Assembly: GCA_964035545.1 (NCBI GenBank)
Contig: OZ037767.1
Span: 13,573,301 to 13,637,300, forward strand
Length of the DNA: 64,000 nt
From: Bugula neritina
Taxonomy: Eukaryota > Bryozoa > Gymnolaemata > Cheilostomatida > Bugulidae
Reading direction: 5' to 3'
Below are positions 1-10,700 of the stretch, in pieces. Under the pieces are notes generated by a model that searched no databases, was not told the origin of the DNA, and worked only from the letters and a program-made list of their open reading frames with translations. Position 1 is the first letter of the stretch. Each line of letters opens with the position of its first letter. The translations under genes were made by a program, and so were the position numbers.

Positions 1-313
1 TTAGAAAGTAATGAACAGAATAATATGCATACTTTTTACCTGGCTATATAACATATAAAACTAAACAATAGTCATTATATAATTTAATGTGGTCTTTAAC
101 CAATCAGATCTAACAATATTGCGTGCGAGTAAAGTAAGCTGCAATTGGTTAGCTGCTACGGTAATATAAATGTTAATTATTGTGTTTAGGAACATTTCAT
201 TTTGTCAAAGTGTACAAATATTTAAACATGATTTATATGCTTTATGAATTTTCTGTTTAATACACTTAAACTAGAAATACTATTAACAGAACACTATCTC
301 TTGTACTCTACAG

Positions 314-3300
314 TGAACCTGGACAAACTGAGAGAAAGGTATTTGGAGACGCCTGCGCCAGAGTTGAGTTAGCTAGAAAGAAGTTAGGAAGAGCGTACTG
401 TCATTTAGTACTGGGGGTGGGCTTAGATGAGGCTCATCATATGGGGTGTGGCAGGTGGGCATTCAGTGTACATATGAATATTATATGTAAATGTTAATGA
501 GTTGAAAGATTCTAACATGAAAGGAGATTTATTGAATGTGTAGATGTATGATATAATTATGCAAAAAGAGAAATTTCTGTGACTGTTTGGTTATTTCAAT
601 TTAATCATTACATTGGCTTTTTAACTAAAAAGCATGGTGCATTGATTATGTTGAAAAGTGTTTTGTATTTATAACTGTAAACTATCATCATTGACAAAAT
701 CTAGTCATATTATTTTATGTGGGCTAATTTTTATTTCATGTTTTTAGTAAACGAGTTTCAAACACAAAAAGGGATAGAGAGCTGTATGAGGTAAGACTCC
801 TGCATTATATATGGTAGAAGGAGCTGGTGTATTGTGGCTCAGTTTTAGAATGCAATCGAAGTCTCTAAAATTGTAACTTTTTATAAAAATAGTTTTTTTT
901 TTATATTTTGCAATTATTTATTCAATCATACTTTAGCAATGCAGTTTTGAGTTATTTACTAAGCACCTTAACGAATATTTTACTTATATCCAAGTGATTA
1001 CACTTTGTACTCTACTTTCCTTCTACAAGCACCTTGTTCTCACCTGCAAATGCATTCACAATTTATTGTAGCCTATGTTCTATTGATATTTACATTTGAT
1101 TTAATACTAGTTTATAAGTGGGTTTACTCAATATCTGCATTCTATTTGCGCTTAATCTTATAGAAGTGTTCTGCTCATCTGAACATCATGTAATATAATG
1201 TATATCTATTCCCAGGTTCTTTACATTATATAGTAGTATATGTATATATCTATTCTCAGGTTCTTTACATTATATAGTAATATATTATACGTATCTATTC
1301 CCAGGTTCTTTACAGTATGTAGTAATATATGTGTATCTATTCTCAGGTTCTTTACAGTATATAGCAATATAATGTTTATCTATTTATGCAGGTTATTCAC
1401 AGTATATAGTAATATATATGTCTACCTATTCTTGGGTTATTTACAGTATATAGTAATATATGTATCTATCTATTCCTAGGTTCTCTACACATACTGCTGC
1501 TTCGTCGTGTGGATTACATTCAGAAGGAGTAACTATGATGTCATCAAGAAGGAAATGGGAACTCTCTTACGATCCGACACATTCAACTTAGCCATCAGAG
1601 TGAAGAATGCTCCGGAAAATGGTGTGTCTATCAGTTTGTATCTTTCTATTCTTGTAAACCTTCATCATACTCAACATTTTCACACTAAAGTATATTTAAA
1701 TGTAACTGTGGTCAATATGACCAGCAAGTTTATGTATATTTTATGTACTACAACTCACCATTCCACATATAACTATTGCTGAACCGAATTTACTAAATAT
1801 ATGGTTCATCAATGATGCTCAATCATGCTCATATCTGTAGTTATAATTTATAGTTTATTAAACTTTGATTCCATCTGGTAGATTGTCTATCAATTGTGTT
1901 TCAGATGAGGATGAGAAAACTGATGTGAAAAATCCTAAGAAAAAGATGTCTCCTGCAGAGTACAGACGCCTTCATCCGTGAGTTTTAAATCATTGCTCTT
2001 CCCAGCTTAGCAGTAGCTCCTCCCAGCTCAGCAGTAGCTCCTCACAGCTCAGCAGTAGCTCCTCCCAGCCTAACAGTAGCTCCTCCCAGCTTAGCAGTAG
2101 CTCCTCCCAGCTTAACAGTAGCTCCTCCCAGCTCAACAGTAGCTCCTCCCAGCCTAACAGTAGCTCCTTCCAGTCAAGCAGTAGCTCCTCCCAGCTTAAA
2201 AGTAGCTCCTCCCAGCTTAACAGTAGCTCCTCCCAGCTCAACAGTAGCTCCTCCCAGCTCAACAGAAGCTCCTCCCATTTTGGACTAGTTTAGTAGTAGC
2301 TCCTGCCACATATTAGGCTGGTGTAATAGTAGTTACTCCCTCACCTATTTGAGTATAGGGCATAGCAGTAGGAATTTCATTATTCTGCGATACAGTTGCT
2401 CAACAATTTCACTTTTACATACTAAGGTTTTTTCTCATCTGTTAACTTACTGTCTTTCTTTGATTTCAGGAAGCGGCCAGCTATTAAAAGCATTATAAAG
2501 TAAGTTTATTCATTCTTTATAAAATACTTTTAGCTATACGCACTTATATTGTGGTTTTGCTATTTACATAATGATATATCGTCTGATATACACTGTACAT
2601 ATAAATAAATATTACTTTTTAGTCAGCGGTCTCCTGCAATTGTTTCTATTCTACCATCTTCGAGGGAAGAGGCAGCTCATCTGTTTACCCATAAGCGTTC
2701 TCCTTCACCTTCGTAAGTCATTCTTTAAGTTGAGACCTTAAAGCTAAACTGAAGTCTTTTGTTTTGCCAAATTTTTATTTATCATATATTTGTTACTTTT
2801 TAAATAAAGTATGTGCAATTTGTAATAAGAGTAGCTATTCAAGAATATGTAGTAGCCAAACTTATTTTAATTCTAATAAATTTTCCAACACAGTTCGCTA
2901 ATGGCCAGTGCTGGAGCTACTCTGACTAATGACTCAGAGTTAAACCTAGTGCAGGAAGAACTGAGAATGGTAGACCTAAAAATACACAGTAGGAGCATCA
3001 GGTGGGTTGGTAAAACTGTTTGTTTGCGTTATACTCGCGTATATAAAGGCACTTGCCGAGTAGATAATTATGTTATCCAGTAATAAGAATTATCGCATAT
3101 GACTCTTAAATGTGTTAAAAGAACACAGTTGGTTTAAGGTCATTACTTTCCAGATTCAGGCACTGCTTTATGTTATATATAAACGGTTTCCAGGGGATAG
3201 CTCGAACAGTTTTTGTCTCACATTAACAAATTTTACATGAAAAGATAGCTCTTGCATTCCTCTTTCATATACTTTTTTAATTTTTCAATAAAAAATTTTT

Positions 3301-6014
3301 TGAGAAAGTTGTTGCATAATAAGTAAAATTTTACACCCTCCATGTTCCACTGCTGTAGCACAGGGGATTCATTTTATAAAGTATAAAAGTTAAACTTGAC
3401 ATTCCTTGATATGTTTTCTCTAATATACTTTCTTTGTTTTTTGAAATTCTGTTTATGCTCTTCACAATTTGGTAAAAACATACACCATTTTGCAAGTTTC
3501 ACTGCAATTTTCTAAATTCTTCATATGGTGGTTCTAGCTACGCTCCTGTGACTAATTATAACATTCCTAGTACGTTTGCCGCTCTGCGCTATCACAATAA
3601 CATATAGTACCCTCTCGCACAAATTGGCAGTCTATTGGATTTCTGCCAATATAATGTTCCCTGTTTTACATTAGCACTTAGCTGAATCATCTCACTATGT
3701 TACAATAATATATTGAAAATGCCTCAGCACAACATAATTCTTTGTTTGTTTGGCAGAGTTAATTTCAGCTAAATCACTTCACTTTGCAGTCTTGTCAGTA
3801 AAGGTCTGTCTATAGAGCAGCAGGTGCACTTTCAGTTTCTCTAATTCACATATGATTATTTTAAGTACATTGTATTCTATAAGATCAATTTAGGGTTTAG
3901 TCTAGTGTTCAGTATTTAATTATTATGCATGTATGTTGTCTTACTGTTGAACAAAAGTTAAAAAAAACTTTACAATTATAGCCATATTTATTATACATGC
4001 GTAGGATTTGCATAAGTTGACAAAAAAAATTGCAACAAAACAGGGTTGAACCATAACCAACTAACTCCTCGCCGAGGCCTCTAACCTCTAGACCACGCAG
4101 TCATCGATAATAACATGCGCACTATATGAGTAACTATCATTACATAAATATTTCGCGCGCAAAAGGGTTATAATTATTAGGCTGTCAATTCATGTTGATA
4201 GCAGTCAACTGTTGCAATAGTATCGGGTTACTAGCAAAGCTAATGGTTTTGAACAAATAACCCAAAAGTTTAAAAATAAGTAGCTTGCGTATTACTAGCT
4301 ACAAAAACAGGTCTGAAATAGACTGGTAAAGCAAGCTCTTATTGTAGAGTTTGCAGATGTGCTCTAAAATAAAACTTAAACTGTATGGTATTACATAAGT
4401 ATTTGTATGCGAGAGATAAATGGACATTACTGAGTTTCTGGAAAACAACATACTTGAAGTTAACTTTGACAATGGTGTGTTATTTTCATCATACACTAGC
4501 ACAGATAGGGCCTATAGCATAAATCTCTAATCATATGAATCTTTATGAAGCCCACAGCTCATGTAAGGGTGGCAAATGTAATTTGAAACTAAAAATTATG
4601 TTGCTGCATTTTGTCTAAGGTATATTAGAGAGCAGAATTTGGTTTTACTAGCCTGCCCCAACGGCATTCTACAATGCAGCTTATATGCTGGCAGTTGTAA
4701 TAAGTACTGCCAATAGCAAGGTTACTATCACTGCTAGCTCTGTGCAGTATGTAACCTCTTGAATAATTGCGCCAATTTTAAACTCTTGGAAGTTGGCCAA
4801 GTTATCATATCGCAGCCAGCCACCGGAGACAAAGCATCAGAGCTATTCATATAATATTATACTGATGCACTTGGTAGCAGAGTGGCTAATCTAATATAGT
4901 TCATAGTTCAACACCCTTTACTTTGGGAATACAGCCTCTTTTTTTAGGTTTACCTTACAAAGCATGAAAATATCTAAACTGATATTCTGATAATTTAGAG
5001 GTACATTTTGAAAACTAGGTTAATTGCACTTGTTTGCACAACAACAATAATAAATTAGATACTATGCAGGATAATAAAAACACACATAATACTATATAAT
5101 ATATTATAGTGATAATAATATAATATTATAAGTACCATTACTGCATTTTATAAATTACATGGTTGCCAAAAAAATGTATCACAAATTTTGTAATTATACA
5201 TCAAAAATAGAACTAGCTAGGCAGCAGGTTAGAATAGAGTAAATTTTTAAAACATGAAATCATGATTTGACTATTGTTTTATTTAGGCCAACCAACCTAG
5301 GAATACAAGATTGGGTTTTAGCTGACAGTTTATAACATTTAGCTTTTGAGCCAGCAGCACTGGCACTTGTGAAGTATAGGCAAAGTTAGTGAAGCGAGAC
5401 TAACAAGCACTCAAATACAAGGCATATTGAGACACAATAACAAGTCAGGAGCGTATAAATTGAAAAGAATGTGGAAGGGGGACTATGTTTTTCAACAAGC
5501 TATAACTTAAACATGAATTGGCTTTTGAAAAAAATAAAAAAGTATATTGGAGAACATAAGTTTCTTTATCTTTTCATATTTTTTTTGTTCTTGTGACATT
5601 CAACCTGTTCGAGCTATCAGTGGAACATTGTTCATATAGAACATAAAGCACCTGGCAAAGAGCCAGAAAATGAAAAGTATGACCTTAAACCAACTGTGAA
5701 TTGCTTGTTCATTACTTTTTATGAAATTCTAGTTGTGGACATTTAGATATCAATGATTTATCGATTACTGTATAGTGCGACATGTTGGTGATATTCTTCC
5801 TGACCACATCTTTCTGTAAACTTTGCATAGAATTGGCATCTTGCACGACAATATGGACAACTACAACCCCATCAGTCTACAAGGAGGTGGCCAAGACCCT
5901 GAGGCTAATCCCGAGGAAGATGAAGTAGATGAAGGGCTAAAGAAAGAGGAGACAACTCTGAACACATCTGGAGGACTGGATCCACTGACCAAGTTACCAG
6001 GTGAGACTTTATAG
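314..6014 (+). CDS. PPP1R36: PPP1R36 orthologue, 3' part (protein phosphatase 1 regulatory subunit 36)
   Basis: Eight phase-compatible exons: 314-454, 748-790, 1480-1621, 1905-1977, 2470-2499, 2623-2712, 2894-3001 and 5831-6014 (stop TAG 6012-6014), giving 269 residues. The first begins in phase 2, so the N-terminus lies off the left edge. Family hallmarks are GLDEAHHMGCGRS, the run VVWITFRRSNYDVIKKEMG followed by LLRSDTFNLAIR, and RIGILHDNMDNYNPISL near the C-terminus. The family binds the PP1 catalytic subunit and is linked mainly to testis and ciliated cells in vertebrates (family knowledge). The last intron is 2.8 kb and holds an inverted-repeat element. The final exon is read through to PGETL-stop; a GTGAGA at 6000 could instead be a donor to a further exon. 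The middle part is Ser/Pro-rich and the end is acidic. Identity is confident; exact ends are less so. Confidence 0.87.
1205..1479 (+). repeat. 44-bp minisatellite made of copied 3' splice sites
   Basis: About seven copies of a 42-45 bp unit lie in a PPP1R36 intron. Each carries a TATTC-C/T-CAG-GTTCTTTAC core that copies the real acceptor and the first about nine bases of the exon that starts at 1480 (TTCCTAG then GTTCTCTAC). AG dinucleotides recur at about 1214, 1258, 1303, 1345, 1390 and 1478; the copy at about 1434 has lost its AG (GG). The open frame across the array is an artefact of the unit. Confidence 0.9.
1988..2276. repeat. 21-bp minisatellite (AGCTCCTCCCAGCT core)
   Basis: About 13 copies of a 21-bp unit with core AGCTCCTCCCAGCTCAGCAGT in the intron after the PPP1R36 exon ending at 1977. 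Because 21 is a multiple of three, all frames stay open and the minus strand reads as a repeated SWEELLL peptide. I see no coding evidence for that peptide. The array is much richer in G+C than its surroundings. Confidence 0.92.
3123..5697. mobile_element. Long-inverted-repeat element in the last PPP1R36 intron
   Basis: The ends form an inverted repeat. The left arm begins CACAGTTGGTTTAAGGTCAT near 3125 and the right arm ends with its complement, ATGACCTTAAACCAACTGTG, near 5697. Similarity continues inward for roughly 190 bp with gaps, including GATAGCTCGAACAG at about 3196 and its complement at about 5610. The interior is AT-rich with no open frame that I can support, so it looks non-autonomous. 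The flanks do not show a clear target duplication, so the superfamily is unknown. A tRNA-like stretch lies inside at 4043-4100. Confidence 0.65.
4043..4100 (-). repeat. tRNA-like fragment (SINE head or tRNA relic)
   Basis: On the minus strand the stretch reads GCGTGGTCTAGAGGTTAGAG (a D-arm/A-box-like start) and ends GGTTATGGTTCAACCCTG, a degraded B box. It resembles the heads of the SINE copies elsewhere in the window but lacks their shared tail, and I cannot fold it into a full cloverleaf. It is nested in the long-inverted-repeat element. Confidence 0.5.
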
Positions 6015-7018
6015 TCGCCACTTGTTTTGTGTATTATGTGACTATGTAGTTTTTTTTACAGTGAAGGTGTGATCGTGTAGCATTGAATTCTATCACTTGA
6101 CCTGCAGTTAGTCATTTCCCCAACATCTACGTGGTTGTTGAATTTACCTAAGTTTACATTTCGACAACCAAAGTTTATAATGCTCGGAGCACTTTCAAAG
6201 TTTTTAGCCAATCAAATGAGTTGTTATTGTAGAAGGAGGTATGACCAGAGCTCCTACAGGATTATCTCACGCCACTACAGAAGCTTTATCAGAGGTGCCC
6301 TAACTATATCGTCATTCGCCACAAGAAATCAGGCTACATAGTTTTTATCTCAATCTAAGAGACTGCAAAGCAGTTGAAGTTTACCATTCTTAAAACTGCT
6401 TTAAAGTCTCTACCTCTAACTAACTACTGGACCAAAGCTGCCCACTCCTAATACTATAACAAACTTCATTAAATTGAATTTTTTAATCATCTGTTATAAA
6501 TGAACATATTTAGCCTACAAAGCATTTAGTAAATCCGTAAACAGAAACTTTGTAGAGTGCTACAGTATTGTGCAGGTAACTATATGAGAAATGAGATTTA
6601 AACATATAAAATGTTATGATAAGACATTGAATATGTGAATTACTCATGTGACATAACTGCACATGCAATATTTTTCAAGACTAAGTATATTATTTTGAAC
6701 TATGATTTTGTTGTAACAATGCTTTTGTCTTTTAAAAACACATGATAACTTTATGATTCATTTTTTATGATACGTGCCTATTTACAATTAAAATTACTCA
6801 GCATTATAAGAAATAAGATTTTTATTTAAATAAATTATATAAAATATTGCAAATGAAAATTAAAAATACTTTTAGAGTTTCAACACAAAACAGATCGAAA
6901 TTTTCAAAAACAGAACAAAATACAAATACGTTATTTAATTAAATTTAAGGTTTATACCTTTAATATTGTCTTTCCGATAACCTGTAACATAAACATTAAA
7001 TTGTTATCATTATAAGGA

Positions 7019-7356
7019 CATGATACCATCAGTATGTGACATCATCAGTATGTGACACAATCAGTATGTGATATCATCAGTATGTGACATCATCAGTATG
7101 TGACATCATTAGTACGTGACATCATCAGTACGTGACATCATCAGTATGTGACATCATCAGGATGTGACATAATCAGGATGTGACATAATCAGCATGTGAC
7201 ATAATCAGTATGTGACATCATCAGTATGTGACATCATCAGTCCGTGACATCATCAGTATGTGACATCATCAGTACGTGACATCATCAGTATGTGACATCA
7301 TCAGTATGTGACATTATCAGCATGTGACATCATCAGTATGTGACATCATCAGTATG
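7019..7356. repeat. 16-bp minisatellite (ATGTGACATCATCAGT)
   Basis: About 21 nearly identical copies of a 16-bp unit. Variant positions include TATGT, TACGT, GGATGT, GCATGT and CCGT. Every unit carries TGACATCA (or TGACATAA), a sequence close to AP-1/CRE-type sites; whether that matters is unknown. Confidence 0.93.
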
Positions 7357-7474
7357 GCGAATAGCAACAAAATTCAGCAGCTTCAAGTTTCTTGCAATAA
7401 ATAGATTCCAACACCAAGCAGCTGGGATTTCATTTACAGCGACAAATGTGAATTTAAAACCAGAATTTGTAGTA

Positions 7475-7646
7475 GAATGGTTTTATACGCAGCTCCGAGT
7501 TGAGGGTGACTGAGTGCAGTAGCTTGAGATTCTTAAGCTTGAAGTTGGGAGTATAAATTGGAACATGGAACCCCAACTTCAAACTCGAGAATTTCAAGCT
7601 ATTGCACTCAGTCACCCCCAACTTGGAGCTGCTTATAGAATCATTC
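7475..7646. repeat. Foldback hairpin, about 75-bp arms
   Basis: An imperfect inverted repeat: left arm 7475-7550 (contains GGTGACTGAGTGCAGTAGCT) and right arm 7571-7646 (contains AGCTATTGCACTCAGTCACC), separated by about 20 bp. Arms match at most positions, with several substitutions, some compatible with G-T pairing. It could be a small foldback MITE or a transcribed hairpin; no open frame is present. Confidence 0.85.
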
Positions 7647-7761
7647 TTTATGGTAACTGAGCAGAGAAATTTTTAGCTTAGTGTCTGAGTATATAAAAAA
7701 TATGTAAAGACAAGATGTATAGCGATTCCCTTTACTTTACGTCTTCAAGGACACCCAACAC

Positions 7762-10700
7762 TCACCTGGATGGTGTGCGAAGTTGATGCTGCAGCCAATT
7801 TCTTCTGCGTCGAACTCGCAACTCTATGAACACACAGCCTAGAATCAACACTCCCACATTTACAGAGATGCATACTGTGAGTATGGTAGTCTTTAGTGCT
7901 GGAGGTAGAGAGTTGAACAGCCTGCAGGAGGCAAGGCTATTATTCTGGCTGGGTATGGCAGCTAGTCCTGCTTTACTAAACTCCTGGCTTCCATTTATAT
8001 CTCTTTCCTTCAGCTTTGTAACTTCTACCAATCATATACACAGCAATATCAGTTGATATATACAGCAGTATCAGTTGATATACGCAGCAATATCAGTTGA
8101 TATACGCAGCAATATCAGTTGATATACACAGCAATATCAGTTGATATACGCAGCAATATCAGTTGATATACACAGCAACATCAGTTGATATACGCAGCAA
8201 TATCAGTTGATATATACAGCAATACTAATAATTATACATCAGAATACAAATAGTTATACACAATACCAGTAATTATACACATATACAATTGAAACTCTAC
8301 AACCTGAGCCAAACAACAGAGATATTCCTCTCACCAATCTCACAGTATTTCCCCACATAGAGATCCACACACAAGCACTGGAATCTTCTAGAGTTATTTC
8401 CCTTTTCAATACAAGTTCCGCCATTAAAACAATGAATTCTGTCGCAGGGACTGATGTATGATTCACAAGAAGAACCCGTGTAACCTGGAAATAAGAATGG
8501 TATTGAATGGTTACATTTTTAGTAACTATTAACAACTAAAACCATTAGCAAAATAGATAATGTAAGTGGTGTTAATACAGTAGTTGAAAGGGAAAATTTT
8601 AACCAAATTTATGATGATTCATTATTATTGTCATTAATTGCTTAAATTGTCATTTTGTCCATTCTGAAGAATTTCATTATCAACATCAAGTTGCCTTCTT
8701 TTTTACATTATAAGGAAATAACTCCAAAAATTACTTTGTATTTGATTTTTGTATGATGCCAACCAAGTATACTATTTTACTTCCTAGTTTTAAAGCCCTA
8801 CAGTGGTGATAACTATTATAGACTAATAACATAGACTAAGAGTTTATACCTGTATTACAAACACATATAGGGCCACTGTGTGTAGAGTAACATTTACTGT
8901 TGGAGAAGCACTCGTATGAACTGCAGTAATCTATAGCACTCTCGCATCTACTTCCTGTCCAGCCGCTATTACACAGACATCTAAAGTCACCGAGATCGTC
9001 TGATAAACATCTTCCTTCAACACAGGGATTCGAGTCGCAGTGGTTTATCTTATTCTCACAGATCTCTCCGGTATAACCGCGTGGACAGACACACGTAACT
9101 GTGCTGTTATACAAACAGACGTCAGTGTGTCTGCATTTAGATAGACAGAGTTGTCTCCTCATATCTAATTCACAGTGTGTTCCTTCGAACCCCAACGGAC
9201 AGGTGCATTGATAGGTTCCCCGGCCTACAGTAGAAGAATACTGAGGCTAACTGAGACACAAAACCAACATATGTGACACAGGAGAAATTATGACTGAATG
9301 CTCTTCCTAACATCACCAATGACCTTTGTTGGGGTTTGAACCCATTACCTCATGTTTACTAAGCAAACGCTCTAACCCCTAGACTATGGCTGCTCCCTCA
9401 ACCAAATATATAATTAGTCAATAAAATAGAGTACTATATGCAAACAGACCAGAGAGAATGTTACTAGGCAATGCTGACACATTTGGCGAGTTCCTGTGCC
9501 ACACTATGAATGACTCACCATTGACGCACGTGCCACCATTCTGACACACTTCCTGTCCGTCACACTCGTCATAGTCCAGCTCACAGTATTTCCCACTAGC
9601 CCCAGCACCACAGTGACAAATAAACCCTAAGGGGGTGTCTTCGCACCTCCCGTCATACGCACAGGGTGAGCTTCTGCAGGAATCATAATCATCAACACAT
9701 TTTTCCTCTCCTCTTATTTTCTACAGATGAACATTTTTTGAGTAGCAAGATTCTTAACAGGAAGTGCTGATAAATATTGGGGGCTATTGACAGGCCCCCT
9801 CAAAGGGCATAGAACAGAGGCTATTCTTGTAACGCGGGAAAAGGTTACCATATGGTCACCTTACTCCACACTTGCATCCTATAAAGCATTTGGTAGCATC
9901 TTATTTCTATTACTAGATAGATATTTACACGTATATTGGCAGCATTTGCACAATGGCAGCATCCAGATAATGGGTCAATATTACTTGGGCATAGTGAGAA
10001 GCAAATTTGCAAGTGTAGAAAACTGCATTTATACTAAATGCTGACAACTTCTATTTGTCAGAATTTTATTAGAAATGCGGAAACTTTCTTTTTTATCCAA
10101 AAATTCAGATACATGCTTTAAGAAATGTTTGATTAGCTTTCGACACACAAAATAACTATAATTTTCACAGCAATCATCATAAAAATATATTTTTAAATAG
10201 CAATTATCAACATAACATAGCTATAAATATGTTAACAATAACAAGCAGATGACAGTAACTATGATCAGCACGCAACTAAATAAGACACTTGATGAACTGT
10301 TGCATAAATTAGGCTATAAGTCACTAGCAGTTGGGGAGATAACTCTTAATATGTACACATAACCCACTAAGTAATCATGTAATATATTATAGGTGTACAG
10401 AACTGTGATGAAATGATACACTTACCGCTGTCCCAGGAGCACATATACACCAAAACAGTCTGCCTGGACCATCTATACACGTGCTGTTGGCACCACAAGG
10501 CAGCGACAGCAGACATTCGTCCAAATCTACTTCACAACTTTCTCCTGTAAACACGAAATGGTGCACTTACTCAGAAATGAGTTCTATTTCTTAGAATAAC
10601 CTGGCTTTATGCAAAATAGTAAGACAACTTTAATTATTCAAAAACTACACACATGACTATAATATAATAGGTTGTTGCTGAAAAGTTATTTAAAACATAA

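Larger units (their letters stand above)
6015..7761. other. Intergenic, between convergent PPP1R36 and MAM/EGF gene
   Basis: Apart from the 16-bp array and the hairpin listed separately, I see only AT-rich sequence with no supported exons. If the MAM/EGF transcript uses the strong donor at 7765 instead of the stop at 7762, one or more cytoplasmic-tail exons must lie here or further left, but I could not identify any. Confidence 0.5.

Noticed and set aside
1990-2262. A minus-strand repetitive SWEELLL protein
   Set aside because: A 21-bp minisatellite inside a PPP1R36 intron keeps frames open; no start context, splice partner or family support.
9787-10044. Plus-strand open frame of 85 residues inside the MAM/EGF gene
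   Set aside because: It lies in an intron on the opposite strand; no family resemblance or splice partners.
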